Positions 30,575-39,741 of a stretch of DNA of 49,513 bases are shown here, in pieces (the first letter of the stretch is position 1; every line of letters starts with the position of its first letter). The DNA comes from Burkholderiales bacterium 67-32 (GTDB lineage: Bacteria; Pseudomonadota; Gammaproteobacteria; Burkholderiales; Burkholderiaceae_B). The translations under genes and the position numbers were made by a program. A model generated the notes under the pieces. That model was not told the origin of the DNA and searched no databases. It was given only the letters and a program-made list of their open reading frames with translations. The stretch spans positions 1 to 49,513 of the forward strand of contig MKUP01000024.1 of NCBI GenBank assembly GCA_001898625.1, written 5' to 3'.

Positions 30575-31318
30575 TCAGTTGTAGTCGCCGACCCGCATGG
30601 CCTGGGAATCGCCGCCGTTGCGGGACACCACCGAGCCATTGACGACGCGCACCGGGTCGCCGCTGCGCCACGGGTAGGCCGAGGCGCTGTGGAAGGTGCG
30701 CACGCTGCCGTCGTCCATCCTGACGGTCATCTCGTACTGCGTCGAACTGCGCACGCGTTTCTCGACCTCGTTGCCCGCGTAGGCACCGCCCAGCGCGCCC
30801 AGCACCGTCAACGCGGTGCGGCCGCTGCCGCCACCGAACTGGTTGCCGACCACGCCGCCCACGACACCGCCGCCCACCGCGCCCAGGCCCGTACCCTGGC
30901 CCTGGACCTGCAAGGCGCGCACGCTTTCAACCGTGCCGCAGTTGCCGCAAGTGGCCGCGACCGGCCGGGCGGGTTCGCGGTAGACCGGCGCGGACCGGCT
31001 GGCGGGGCGGGCCGGCGCGGCGCGTTCGGCGGCGGCCTGCCTGGCGGGAGCCGGGGCATGGGCCGCGGCCTTGCCGAAATCGCGGCCGCCGGTCGAGGCG
31101 GGCGCTTCGGCCACTTCCTGCGTCGGGGCCGATTTGGCCAGCGGCGAGGGCAGCAGTCCGGTCAGGACGCCCACGCCGACCGCGGCCAGGACGATGATGC
31201 TGATGGCCGCCGCGGCCACCAGCGGGTGCAGCGCGACGGCGCCCCGCATGGAACGATGCGCACGTGCAAACGCGGCATCGACAGGGGATCGGGGACCGGA
31301 AGAAGTACCGGAAAACAT
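30575..31318 (-). CDS. Membrane-anchored glycine-zipper 2TM protein
   Basis: A 247-residue protein. One N-terminal membrane segment at about 33-58 (VAAAAISIIVLAAVGVGVL) is followed by an Ala/Pro-rich linker and a CGNCG pair near 125. A glycine-zipper 2TM domain (GLGAVGGGVVGGVVGNQFGG then ALGGAYAGNEVEKR) comes next, then a small beta domain ending in SGDPVRVVNGSVV. The zipper domain is that of SlyB/17-kDa surface antigen proteins, but here the N-terminus is a membrane anchor and not a lipoprotein signal. Envelope maintenance is a likely role, by family only. Confidence 0.8.
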   Translation of the reverse strand: MFSGTSSGPRSPVDAAFARAHRSMRGAVALHPLVAAAAISIIVLAAVGVGVLTGLLPSPLAKSAPTQEVAEAPASTGGRDFGKAAAHAPAPARQAAAERAAPARPASRSAPVYREPARPVAATCGNCGTVESVRALQVQGQGTGLGAVGGGVVGGVVGNQFGGGSGRTALTVLGALGGAYAGNEVEKRVRSSTQYEMTVRMDDGSVRTFHSASAYPWRSGDPVRVVNGSVVSRNGGDSQAMRVGDYN

Positions 31319-31466
31319 GGCGTCACTCCGCTCGTAAGGTTCACGTAAGTTACATCCAAGTCGCCTTCCAGGTTGTTTCCCGGGGTCACGGGATCTCGCG
31401 CTTTCTGTATCGGAATTGACCGAATGTTTCCGCCCCGGGGGGGCAAAGTCTGCCAGAATGGGTCGC

Positions 31467-31703
31467 ATGGACATCACCCTGACCGAGCTCGAGGACGCAA
31501 TCAATTTCTGGCGTGCGCGCAAGCCTTCGACGAGCGAAGCGTGCGTATTGTGCGTGGAAGCCGCGGCGCTGGCGGAACCATATGCCGCCATGATCATGAA
31601 CCATCAGTCCGCGCGGGACGAGGCCGCCATGCCCGAGGCGGCCCGGGCGGCCCTCTCGGCCTGGCGGCAGGCGCGCCAGGCCATCGCCCAAGTCAAAGGC
31701 TGA
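31467..31703 (+). CDS. DUF3717 protein
   Basis: A 78-residue protein starting MDITLTELEDAINFWRARKPS, the DUF3717 signature seen in Burkholderiales, with CVEAAALAEPYAAMIMNHQ and a short helical end. Its function is unknown. An ATG nine bases upstream (31458) is possible; 31467 fits the family start. Its 3' end overlaps the convergent Nudix gene by 11 bases. Confidence 0.8.
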   Translation: MDITLTELEDAINFWRARKPSTSEACVLCVEAAALAEPYAAMIMNHQSARDEAAMPEAARAALSAWRQARQAIAQVKG

Positions 31704-32541
31704 CGCGGGGGACTTCGGCCGGGGGAACGATCAGGGATACCGGCGCGAACGCGCCCAGGCTGACCTTCATGGACAGCGCAGCCTCCAGCGTGAACACGCC
31801 ATCGGCCACCATCTCCAGCACTTCTTCCGGCGACACCGTACGCAGGGCCACCACTTCGCCGTCCTGGTTCTCGGGCACGACCTCGGGCCCCAACACGGTG
31901 TCGACCACGGTCACGTGCTCGACCTGATAGCCTTCGGGCAGGACCCGGCGCACGGTGAACTGGCCGCTTCGGCGGCCGTCCTTCAAGTGATGGGGCAGCA
32001 GGCCGGCCTCTTCCCAGCTTTCGCGAAGCAGGGCCGATTCGGGGGTTTCCGCGGCGCTGACCAGGCCCCCCACCAAGGTGTCCCACATGCCCGGGTCGGT
32101 CGTCTTGGTGAACGACCGCTGGGCGATCCACAACTGCCCGCTGTCGGTCCAGGCATTCAGGTGGACGGCATGGGTGGCGATGCCCAGCGGCCGCACGGAT
32201 GCCCGCTCGATCACGCCGAGGACGGTACCGTCCTCGGCCACTACGTCCAGCAGTTCGTTGCGCCAGCCGTTGAGCCGGCCGGCCTCGGAAAGCGCCGTGG
32301 CGACGCGGGCCAGCAGTTCGCTGACGACCTGGGTCCGCCCGGCCGAGGCCGGCGCGCCCGCCAGCTCGGGCAGCAGGTGCACCACGCCGGGTTCCATCCG
32401 TATTTCGCCGGGAAAGGCGGCCAGCCAATGCGGCACGTCGTGCGCCACCCAGCCGCAATCATGGCCGGCTATGCGCAGCCGTGGAGAGTCGGCAGGCGGA
32501 TCGACCTGAGCACGAGCCGATAGGGAGTCGAATACGTTCAT
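31693..32541 (-). CDS. Nudix hydrolase with N-terminal DUF4743
   Basis: A 282-residue enzyme. The N-terminal DUF4743-type domain (about 1-120) precedes a Nudix domain whose box GGLVSAAETPESALLRESW-EEAGL fits GX5EX7REUXEEXGU exactly. The family includes thiamine-diphosphate-kinase-like Nudix proteins that hydrolyse modified nucleotides or thiamine-diphosphate derivatives. The substrate cannot be told here. It is divergent from the ketopantoate-reductase homologue 149 bases away. Confidence 0.88.
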   Translation of the reverse strand: MNVFDSLSARAQVDPPADSPRLRIAGHDCGWVAHDVPHWLAAFPGEIRMEPGVVHLLPELAGAPASAGRTQVVSELLARVATALSEAGRLNGWRNELLDVVAEDGTVLGVIERASVRPLGIATHAVHLNAWTDSGQLWIAQRSFTKTTDPGMWDTLVGGLVSAAETPESALLRESWEEAGLLPHHLKDGRRSGQFTVRRVLPEGYQVEHVTVVDTVLGPEVVPENQDGEVVALRTVSPEEVLEMVADGVFTLEAALSMKVSLGAFAPVSLIVPPAEVPRVSL

Positions 32542-32690
32542 CCAGATATCTTGAATGTCCTGAACAGCAAGCTTCCATTGTGCCGGAAGTCCGGATGGGG
32601 CGCCCGGCAAGGCCTCGTAAGCGGAGGTGAACCGGGTTGCCTCGGGTAAGATGCCGGCGCTCGCACCGCATCCCAAGGAAGAGGAAGACC

Positions 32691-33683
32691 ATGACCGATC
32701 ACCCCCGTATCTGCATCGTCGGCGCCGGCGCGATAGGCGGCTTCATCGCCGGACGCCTGGCCCAGGCCGGCAACGACGTTTCCCTGCTGGCCCGCGGCCG
32801 CACGCTGGAGGCCCTGCGCCGGCACGGCCAGCGGCTCGACTCCGCGGGCAAGCTCGTCGCCTCGCCGGTCCGGGCCAGCGACGACGCCCAGGCGCTGGGT
32901 CCGCAGAACGTCGTCGTCATCACCGTCAAGGCGCCGGCCCTGCCGGAAGTCGCACGGGCCATCCGCCCCCTGGTCGGCGCCGATACGATCGTGATTCCGG
33001 CCTTGAACGGCATCCCCTGGTGGTTCTTCCTGGACGCCGGCCTGCCCCTGGGCGGCACCCGGCTGCGCAGCGTCGACCCGGACGCAAGCATCGAGGCCAG
33101 CCTGCCCGTGGACCAGGTTCTGGGCGCCGTGGTCTTCGCCTCGGCCTCCACGCCCGAGCCCGGCCTGACCCTGCACGCCTCGGGCAACCGCATCGTGCTG
33201 GGCGAGCCGAAAGGCGGATCGAGCGAACGCGCCCGCGCCGTGGCCGCGCTGTTCACGCAGGCGGGCTTCGATGCGCCGGCCAGCGAGAACGTGCGCGCCG
33301 ACATCTGGACCAAGCTGCTGGGCAATGCCTGCTTCAACCCTGCCAGCCTGCTGACCGGCGCCTATACCGACGACATGATCGACGATGCGCGCCTGCATGG
33401 CATGTTCGTGGCCATGATGGACGAGGCACTGGCCCTGGGCACCCGGCTCGGGCTGCCGGCCCAGGTCGAGTCGCGCGCCCGGATCGCCTTCACCCGGGGG
33501 CTGGGCCACATCAAGACCTCGATGCTGCAGGACGTGGAGGCCGGGCGGCCGGTGGAGATCGACAGCATCCTGGGCGCGCTGGTCGAGACCGCCGCGGCGG
33601 CGGAATTTCCCACGCCCACCCTGGACACCGTCTACGCCCTGGCCCGCATGCGCGCCCAGGCCCTGGGACTGTATCCGGGCTGA
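32691..33683 (+). CDS. Ketopantoate reductase (ApbA/PanE) family dehydrogenase
   Basis: A 330-residue NADPH-dependent oxidoreductase. The N-terminal Rossmann fold has CIVGAGAIGGFIAGRLAQAG; VVITVKAPAL and the Asn in PALNGIPWW lie in the active-site region. The C-terminal helical domain shows DIWTKLLGNACFNPASLL and GHIKTSMLQDVEAGRPVEID, with the catalytic Lys and the substrate loop. True PanE makes pantoate. Several paralogues per genome act on other 2-oxo acids, and the position here beside catabolic genes leaves the role open. AGGAAGAGG precedes the start. Confidence 0.87.
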   Translation: MTDHPRICIVGAGAIGGFIAGRLAQAGNDVSLLARGRTLEALRRHGQRLDSAGKLVASPVRASDDAQALGPQNVVVITVKAPALPEVARAIRPLVGADTIVIPALNGIPWWFFLDAGLPLGGTRLRSVDPDASIEASLPVDQVLGAVVFASASTPEPGLTLHASGNRIVLGEPKGGSSERARAVAALFTQAGFDAPASENVRADIWTKLLGNACFNPASLLTGAYTDDMIDDARLHGMFVAMMDEALALGTRLGLPAQVESRARIAFTRGLGHIKTSMLQDVEAGRPVEIDSILGALVETAAAAEFPTPTLDTVYALARMRAQALGLYPG

Positions 33684-33808
33684 TCGCGTGGCACCCCCAA
33701 CTTTTCTATAGGCGAAAAACACCAAAACATTGCTTGAACCGCAGCCGCCCCCGCCGCATCCTGCCACCCTAGAGTCAGCACGGAGAGCCGGCGCACGGCG
33801 GCAATGCG

Positions 33809-34678
33809 ATGTCCATTTCCAGCGAAACCATCAGGTCGGTCACCTCGTCCCTGTACGAGTGGTCCCTGAAGAAAGTCCCGGACGACACCAAGCGGGTGCT
33901 CGCCCAGGCTCAGCAGCGCGAAACGGTCCAGCTCGGCAAGCAGACGCTGCGCATCATGCTCGAAAGCGCCGAGGCGGCCGAGTCCGAAAGCCACCTGGTC
34001 TGTTCGGACGTGGGCGTGCCCACCTACATGATCCGCGTGGGCACGGGCGTAAGCTTCTCGGGCAACGTCCGCCAGGCCATCGTCGACGGCTTCGCCGACC
34101 TGGTCGCGCGCGCCGACCCGCCCATCCTGAAGATGGTGACCAATCCGCTGACCCTGCAGCGCAGCTACGAGGGCAAAAACATGCCCCTGGTCACCTTCGA
34201 CATGATCGACGGCGCGGACTACATGGAAATCGTCTGTGCGCCCAAGGCCATGGGCACGGGCCGGTGGGAAGCCATCGAGACCTTCGTCTACCCGTCGCTG
34301 GAAACCATCGAGAAATACGTGCTCGACACCGTGCTCAAGGCCGGGTCGCAGCCCTGTCCGCCCATCGTCGTGGGCGTGGGCATAGGCGGTACCTTCGACT
34401 ACGCGGCCAAGATGGCCAAGGAATGCGTCTTGCGCCCCTTCGGCCAGACCAACCCCGAGCCCATCCTGGCGGCCATGGAACAGCGACTGCTCAAGGCCAT
34501 CAACGACACCGGCTTCGGCCCCATGGGCACGGGCGGCGACACCACCGCCATGGCGGTGCACATCGACTACTCGGCCAGCCACGGCTTCATGCCCGTGGCC
34601 GTGGCCTTCAACTGCTGGATCAACCGGCGCACCTGTGCCCGCATCTACCAGGACGGCACGGTCGAGCGCCTGGAATAG
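33809..34678 (+). CDS. Fe-S hydro-lyase (class I fumarase / tartrate dehydratase type), alpha subunit
   Basis: A 289-residue alpha subunit of the two-subunit [4Fe-4S] hydro-lyases (TtdA-like). Cys65 (HLVCSDVGVP), Cys183 (SQPCPPIVVGVGIGGTFD) and Cys276 (NRRTCARIY) sit at the expected cluster positions. MAVHIDYSASHGFMPVAVAFNCW is also typical. The partner subunit begins 20 bases downstream. The substrate is a 2-hydroxy di-acid such as tartrate, malate or a related compound. Being split and placed with Bug and aldolase genes, it is more likely catabolic than the TCA fumarase. Confidence 0.9.
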   Translation: MSISSETIRSVTSSLYEWSLKKVPDDTKRVLAQAQQRETVQLGKQTLRIMLESAEAAESESHLVCSDVGVPTYMIRVGTGVSFSGNVRQAIVDGFADLVARADPPILKMVTNPLTLQRSYEGKNMPLVTFDMIDGADYMEIVCAPKAMGTGRWEAIETFVYPSLETIEKYVLDTVLKAGSQPCPPIVVGVGIGGTFDYAAKMAKECVLRPFGQTNPEPILAAMEQRLLKAINDTGFGPMGTGGDTTAMAVHIDYSASHGFMPVAVAFNCWINRRTCARIYQDGTVERLE

Positions 34679-34698
34679 CCGCAACGGAGACGAGCATC

Positions 34699-35328
34699 GT
34701 GAATACCCATCGCCTGACCCTGCCGGCAAGCGCGGAAGACATCGCCCGCATCCAGGCCGGCGACCTGGTCTACCTGACCGGCGACATCGTCGTGACCATC
34801 GGCCTGCCCACCCACCAGCGCATGATCGACTACGCCCACGAGGGCAAGCCGCTGCCGGTGGACGTGCACGGCGGCGCCTTCCTGCACCTGAGCTCGTACA
34901 ACCGCGAGAGCGACACGCCCTCGGGCTACGAGGCGCTGTACATGAACCCCACCACCAGCACGCGCTACGACGCGCTCATGCCGACGCTGATCCGGGCCTA
35001 TGGGCTGCGCATCGTGGGCGGCAAGGGCGGCCTGGGCGAGGAAAGCGTGCAGGCCATGCGCGAGACGGGCTGCATCTACCTGTCCTTCCTGGGCGGCGGC
35101 TGCACGCTGCTGGCGCGCGCCATCCAGGAGGTCGTGTCCGTGCACTGGGAAGACTACATCTCGCAATTCCGCCTGGTGACCTTGCGCGTCAAGGACCTGG
35201 GCCCCGCCACGGTGGGCATCGACGCCCACGGCAACAGCCTCTACCGACAGCTGCGCGAGAACGTGCAGCAGCGGCTGCCTGGCATTCTCGAAGAACTCGA
35301 CCAGCACCGCGCGGATTCCACGCACTGA
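34699..35328 (+). CDS. Fe-S hydro-lyase, beta subunit
   Basis: A 209-residue beta subunit (TtdB-like). It shows LVYLTGDIVVTIGLPTHQRM near residue 25, PVDVHGGAFLHLSSY, the substrate-binding NPTTSTRYDALMP and IVGGKGGLGEESV. The most likely start is GTG at 34699 with GGAG ten bases upstream. With the alpha subunit it forms the active site and dehydrates a hydroxy acid or hydrates its alkene. It is in operon with the alpha gene and the Bug receptor downstream. Confidence 0.9.
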   Translation: MNTHRLTLPASAEDIARIQAGDLVYLTGDIVVTIGLPTHQRMIDYAHEGKPLPVDVHGGAFLHLSSYNRESDTPSGYEALYMNPTTSTRYDALMPTLIRAYGLRIVGGKGGLGEESVQAMRETGCIYLSFLGGGCTLLARAIQEVVSVHWEDYISQFRLVTLRVKDLGPATVGIDAHGNSLYRQLRENVQQRLPGILEELDQHRADSTH

Positions 35329-35367
35329 GTGCGGCAACCTTCTTCACGACTAAAGATCGGAGACCCC

Positions 35368-36348
35368 ATGAAAAACCATAGCCTTCTTGCCTGCGCCACC
35401 GCCATCCTGGCCCTGGGCGCCACCACCGCCCACGCCAAGGACGCCGCCGCGTCGTGGCCCACCCGGCCCGTGCGGCTGATCGTGCCGTTCCCGGCCGGCG
35501 GCAGCACCGACGTGGTCGCGCGCCTGATCGCCGAACGGCTGGGCCAGAAGCTCGGCCAGCAGTTCGTGGTCGACAACCGTCCGGGCGCGGCCGGCAACAT
35601 CGGCACCGACCAGGTCGCCAAGGCCTCGCCCGACGGCTACACGCTCACGCTGACGACCTCGGGCCCGTTGGCCAACAACAAGTACCTGTACAAGTCCATG
35701 CCGTACGACCCGGCCAAGGACCTGACCCCCATCGTGCTGGTGGGCGAGATCCCGCTGGTGATCGTGTCCACCGACAAGACCCCGGCCAAGAACCTGAAGG
35801 AATTCATCGCGCTGGCCAAGGCCGCGCCGGGCAAGTATTCCATCGGCAACCCAGGCAACGGCACCATCGGCCACCTGGCCTACGAACTGCTGCGCCACAA
35901 CACCAAGACCGACTTCCTGGGCGTCCCGTACAAGGGCGACACGCCGGCCATGACCGACCTGCTGGGCGGCTCCATCCAGGCCATCGTCGCGCCCATCACG
36001 GCCTTCATTCCGCAGATCCAGAGCGGCAAGATGAACGGCCTGGCGGTGACCTCGAAGAAACGTTTCCCCGGCACGCCCGAGGTTCCCACCGCGATCGAGC
36101 AGGGTTTCGACGTCGAGGCCTCGGTCTGGTTCGCCGTGGCGGGTCCCACCGGCATGCCCCGTCCCATCGTCGACAAGCTCAACCGCGAGATCAACCTCGT
36201 GCTGAACTCGCCCGAGGGCCGGGCCAAGCTCGAGCAGTTCGGCGCGGTCGTGGGCGGCGGTTCGCCCGAGCAACTGGATTCGCTGATGAAGATCGAAAGC
36301 GCGAAGTGGAAGCGGATCATCGAACAGGCCAATATCAAGTTGGACTAG
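35368..36348 (+). CDS. Bug-family periplasmic solute receptor, copy 1
   Basis: A 326-residue exported protein. It has a signal peptide MKNHSLLACATAILALGATT with a cleavage site near AHA-KDA. The mature part has the Bug/TctC marks: WPTRPVRLIVPFPAGGSTDV, VVDNRPGAAGNIGTDQVAK, DGYTLTLTTSG and GVPYKGDTPAMTDLLGG. These receptors bind small carboxylates or amides, often without a dedicated permease nearby; none is seen here. CGGAG precedes the start. It lies 39 bases after the hydro-lyase genes, so its ligand may be their substrate. Confidence 0.93.
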   Translation: MKNHSLLACATAILALGATTAHAKDAAASWPTRPVRLIVPFPAGGSTDVVARLIAERLGQKLGQQFVVDNRPGAAGNIGTDQVAKASPDGYTLTLTTSGPLANNKYLYKSMPYDPAKDLTPIVLVGEIPLVIVSTDKTPAKNLKEFIALAKAAPGKYSIGNPGNGTIGHLAYELLRHNTKTDFLGVPYKGDTPAMTDLLGGSIQAIVAPITAFIPQIQSGKMNGLAVTSKKRFPGTPEVPTAIEQGFDVEASVWFAVAGPTGMPRPIVDKLNREINLVLNSPEGRAKLEQFGAVVGGGSPEQLDSLMKIESAKWKRIIEQANIKLD

Positions 36349-36425
36349 CCCCCCTACGCGCTTCGCGCGCCCCCCACGGGGGGCGGCACTGGCGGACCGG
36401 CAAAGCCGGATCCGCTGTGCCCTGG
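36349..36425. repeat. Chromosomal extragenic palindromic repeat, copy 2
   Basis: It starts right at the stop codon of the Bug gene: C-run, TACGCGCTTCGCGCG, CCCCCC-ACG-GGGGG, then GCGGACCGGCAAAGCCGGATCC and CTGTGCCCTGG. The same order as the other copies. It probably acts as a transcript end or REP-like element. Confidence 0.75.
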
Positions 36426-36489
36426 GTCTTGTAAGTTCTTCTTGGATTGGGGCACGGGTTTCGGGGGGGTCCTCCCCATGGAGTTTTGA

Positions 36490-37110
36490 ATGAGCGGTTT
36501 CGTTACGTTGAAGACCGAGGGCATGAGCACCGAAGAGGCCTATCGGCTGATCGTCGGCTGCGTGACGCCTCGGCCGGTGGCGTGGATCACCACGCAGGAT
36601 GAATCGGGGCGGGTCAATGCCGCGCCGTTCAGTTCGTACAACTATGTGGCGCACAGCCCGCCGATGCTGGCGGTGAACATCGGCTCGCGCAAGGGCGAGC
36701 TGAAGGACACCGCGCGCAACATCGTCGAGACGCGCGAGTTCGTGGTGAACGTGGCCACGGAAGCCACGCTGGAGCTGATGCATGCGTCGGGCGCGGACTA
36801 CCCGCCCGAGATCGGCGAGCCCGAGACGCTGGGCATCGAGCTGGCGCCCAGCACGGTGGTGCGGCCGCCGCGTATTCCCGCCACGCCGATCCAGATGGAA
36901 TGCCGGCTGGAACACGTGCTGCCGCTGGGACGGGGCCTGAACACGCTCTACATCGGCGAAGTGGTGGCCTTCCATCTGTCCGAGGCCATCTTCAACGGCC
37001 GGCACATCGACGCCGTGGCGATGCGGCCCATCGCCCGGCTGGGCGGACCGTACTACGCGGGGCTGGGCGAGATCTTCCATCGGCCGATGCTGCAGGCTCC
37101 GCCTGTGTGA
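36490..37110 (+). CDS. Flavin reductase-like FMN-binding protein
   Basis: A 206-residue split-barrel protein. Its marks are LIVGCVTPRPVAWITTQD near residue 22, NAAPFSSYNYVAHSPPMLAV, RKGELKDTARNI and TREFVVNVA, all from the flavin-reductase-like domain (PF01613 type). Such proteins supply reduced FMN to a monooxygenase or act on aromatic substrates. It lies alone between two extragenic repeats, in the direction of the catabolic genes. Confidence 0.88.
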   Translation: MSGFVTLKTEGMSTEEAYRLIVGCVTPRPVAWITTQDESGRVNAAPFSSYNYVAHSPPMLAVNIGSRKGELKDTARNIVETREFVVNVATEATLELMHASGADYPPEIGEPETLGIELAPSTVVRPPRIPATPIQMECRLEHVLPLGRGLNTLYIGEVVAFHLSEAIFNGRHIDAVAMRPIARLGGPYYAGLGEIFHRPMLQAPPV

Positions 37111-37189
37111 CCCCCCCGTACGCGCTTACGCGCGCCCCCCAGGGGGCGGCACTGGCGGACCGGCGGAGCCGGATCCGCTGTGCCCTGGA
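37111..37189. repeat. Chromosomal extragenic palindromic repeat, copy 3
   Basis: It begins directly after the flavin-reductase stop: C-run, TACGCGCTTACGCGCG, CCCCCCAGGGGG, then GACCGGCGGAGCCGGATCC and CTGTGCCCTGG. Very similar to copy 2. Confidence 0.75.
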
Positions 37190-37244
37190 AACCAACGGGC
37201 TGGCGGGGGTTGGGGGTTCTTAATTTTGTGACAAGGACATATTG

Positions 37245-38000
37245 ATGACGGGTTCATCTGCTGATTTCAGCCGGTCGGTGCAGGCCGGGACGTTCATCAA
37301 GACGGTGTCGCCGCATGTGGTGGAGATACTGGGGACGACGGCGCTGGATTTCGGGGTGCTGGATGCCGAGCATGCGCCGTTCGACCGGGCGGCGCTGGAC
37401 TTGATGATGATGGCGGGACGGGCCGCGCGGCTGCCGCTTTTCGTGCGGGTGGCCGACTACGAAGCCTCGACCATCCTGTCGACGCTGGACCTGGGCGCCG
37501 CGGGCATCGTGGTGCCGCACGTCGATAGCGCCGAGCAGGCGGAACTGATCGTCTCGCGCGCCCGCTACAAGGGCGGCGTGCGGGGTTTTTCCAGTTCGCC
37601 GCGAGCAGCCGGCTACGGGACCATGACTTACAAGCAGGCCCAGGAAGCGGGCGACCAGACCCTGGTGATGTGCCAGATCGAAAGCGTCGAGGGCCTGGCC
37701 AACGTGGAAAGCATCGCTGCCGTTCCCGGCGTGGGCGGACTGTTCGTGGGCCGTGCCGACCTGGCCTTGTCCATGGGCGAGGAAGGCTCGCGCAGTCCGG
37801 CGGTGCTGGAAGCCACCGCCCGCATCGTCCGCGCGGCCCTGGCCGCCGGCAAGATCGCCGCGATGTTCGTGGCCAATGCCGCCGAACGCGACGAGTTCGC
37901 CGCCCAAGGCGTGACCTGGTTCGTGATCGGATCCGACCAATCCCTGCTGCGCCAGGGCGCGCAATCGGTTGCCGTGTCAGGCGACCGGTCGCACGGCTGA
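37245..38000 (+). CDS. HpcH/HpaI-family aldolase
   Basis: A 251-residue class II aldolase. It has LDFGVLDAEHAPFD (catalytic His region), RVADYEASTILSTLDLGAAGIVVPHVD, MCQIESVEGLANV (metal-ligand Glu) and GGLFVGRADLALSMG (metal-ligand Asp). The family cleaves or makes 2-oxo-4-hydroxy acids, giving pyruvate or a similar ketoacid plus an aldehyde, in aromatic and sugar-acid catabolism. AAGGA precedes ATG at 37245. The cupin-like gene follows after 31 bases, probably cotranscribed. Confidence 0.9.
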   Translation: MTGSSADFSRSVQAGTFIKTVSPHVVEILGTTALDFGVLDAEHAPFDRAALDLMMMAGRAARLPLFVRVADYEASTILSTLDLGAAGIVVPHVDSAEQAELIVSRARYKGGVRGFSSSPRAAGYGTMTYKQAQEAGDQTLVMCQIESVEGLANVESIAAVPGVGGLFVGRADLALSMGEEGSRSPAVLEATARIVRAALAAGKIAAMFVANAAERDEFAAQGVTWFVIGSDQSLLRQGAQSVAVSGDRSHG

Positions 38001-38031
38001 CGCAGCACTCTCTCATGCAAAGGTGAAGCCC

Positions 38032-38895
38032 ATGACTGTCCAACAACCACGGTCCGCGACCTATGCCGCGCACTACGACACCGCCCCGCAGCAGCAGGAA
38101 GCCGGCGCGCGCACCTGGCTGACCCGGGGCGCCAATTTCGTCGTCGCCGTCTCGCAGGTCGAGGCGGGCGCGGTGCTGGCGCGCGACGCCAACCCCGACG
38201 AATACTTCGTCTTCGTGCACAGCGGCGGCGCGCGCATCCAGGCGGGCTCCGAGCAGATCGACGCCGCTCCCGAGACCGTGACCATCGTTCCCCCGGGCGC
38301 GAGCCGTGTCGAAGCCACGGCCGCCGGCACCATCGTGCGCGTGTTCTCCAACCGCGCCGCCGACCTGGCGCAGGCCTCGGTCAACCAGGCCATCTACGCC
38401 GAGGGCGCGCCCGAAGTCGCGCCGCTGGTACCCTGGCCCGATCCGCCCGCCGGCTTCAAGCTGCGCCATTACGTGCTGGCCGACCACGTGCGGCCCGACA
38501 GCAACATGCGCATCTTCCGCAGCACCAACCTGATGGTCAATTTTCTGGCCAAGCGCCTGGTGCCGCGCGACGTGCACAAGCTCAGCCCGCACACCCACGC
38601 CGACTTCGAACAGGCCTCGCTGGCGATCCAGGGCACCTACGCGCACCACCTGCGCTGGCCATGGGCGCCGGACATGGACATGTGGAAGGAAGACGAGCAT
38701 GTCGAGATCGGCAGCCCGTCCGTCACGGTCATCCCCGCGAAGGTGCTGCACACCAGCCGCAACGTCAGCCAGGGCGACTGCTGGCTGATCGACATCTTCG
38801 GCCCGCCGCGCATGGACTTCTCGAGCAAGCCGGGCCTGGTCTGCAACGCGGACGAGTACCCCATGCCCGCGGCCGTCTCAGCCGCCGCGGCCTAG
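38032..38895 (+). CDS. Cupin-like protein of unknown function
   Basis: A 287-residue protein that looks like a two-domain cupin. A first barrel covers about 30-120 (VVAVSQVEAGAVLARDANPDEYFVFVHSGGARI, then TVTIVPPGASRV). A second covers about 170-260, with His-rich metal-site candidates (KLSPHTHADFEQASLAIQG) and VTVIPAKVLHTSRNVSQGD. AAGG lies before ATG at 38032. It follows the aldolase, and its stop overlaps the convergent IclR gene by four bases. An isomerase or dioxygenase role is possible, but no specific function is claimed. Confidence 0.72.
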   Translation: MTVQQPRSATYAAHYDTAPQQQEAGARTWLTRGANFVVAVSQVEAGAVLARDANPDEYFVFVHSGGARIQAGSEQIDAAPETVTIVPPGASRVEATAAGTIVRVFSNRAADLAQASVNQAIYAEGAPEVAPLVPWPDPPAGFKLRHYVLADHVRPDSNMRIFRSTNLMVNFLAKRLVPRDVHKLSPHTHADFEQASLAIQGTYAHHLRWPWAPDMDMWKEDEHVEIGSPSVTVIPAKVLHTSRNVSQGDCWLIDIFGPPRMDFSSKPGLVCNADEYPMPAAVSAAAA

Positions 38896-39659
38896 AGCCT
38901 GGCGAGGTCTTCCGAGATGCCTCGGGAGACCTCCTGCAACGGTTCCAGGTAACGTTCGACGACCTGCTCGTTGGTCAGCGTGGACGCGAACCACGTCATG
39001 CCGAACGAGGCCACCACGTGCTTGCCGTCGAACACCGGCACCGCCAGGGTACCGGACACCGGGCGCACGGCGGGGTCGCGCAGCGCGTAGCCCTGCGCGC
39101 GCGTGAGTTCGATCATCCCCCGGACCGCGTCCCGGTCCTGCGCCGGCTGGTCCTCGGGGTTTTTCGATTGCCGCAGCAGCGCAAGGATGGTCTCGCGCTC
39201 GTCCTCTTCGCAGAAGGCCAGATAGGCGCGCCCGATGGCGCGGCTGACCAGGCTCAGCCGCATGTTGATGGTGGAGTGCAGCAACGACAGCGGCGAATGG
39301 GGAATGGTGCTGTAGCGCACCACCATCGCATCGGTGTCGAACACCGCGATGGCCAGCGGCCACTTGATGGCCTCGGTCAGCGCGTCCAGGCGCGGCTGGG
39401 CCGCTTCGACGATGCGCGGTTCGCTGTGATAGCCCGACGACAGCGTGTTGACCAGCGACGTCAGGTAATACGCCCCGTACTGCGGCGCATGGCGCACCAG
39501 CCCCTTGGAGGCAAGCGACTCCAGCAGGCGTATCAGCGACGGCTTGGGGATGCCCGTCTGCTTGTGCAGGACGTCCAGGGTCGAAACCGGCTGGCGGTTC
39601 AGCGCCTGCAGCAGCTCGATGGTGCGGACAACGGCTTGGACGGGCGGAAAAGAAGGCAC
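38892..39659 (-). CDS. IclR-family transcriptional regulator
   Basis: A 255-residue regulator. The N-terminal winged HTH is at about 1-65 (VVRTIELLQALNRQPVSTLDVLHKQTGIPKPSLIRLLESLASKGLV). The effector domain is at about 80-250, with SLLHSTINMRLSLVSRAIGRAYLAF and SGTLAVPVFDGKHVVASFG. It lies 82 bases downstream of the amidohydrolase gene on the same strand and converges with the cupin gene. It is a likely local regulator of the catabolic genes; the effector is unknown. Confidence 0.92.
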   Translation of the reverse strand: MPSFPPVQAVVRTIELLQALNRQPVSTLDVLHKQTGIPKPSLIRLLESLASKGLVRHAPQYGAYYLTSLVNTLSSGYHSEPRIVEAAQPRLDALTEAIKWPLAIAVFDTDAMVVRYSTIPHSPLSLLHSTINMRLSLVSRAIGRAYLAFCEEDERETILALLRQSKNPEDQPAQDRDAVRGMIELTRAQGYALRDPAVRPVSGTLAVPVFDGKHVVASFGMTWFASTLTNEQVVERYLEPLQEVSRGISEDLARL

Positions 39660-39741
39660 GCGGACCTCCGTACGGAAAAGACGCCGGCCGGCGATTATCG
39701 CATTGCCGGATGCGCGCTTCCGTACGGCGGTCCTGGGGAAA

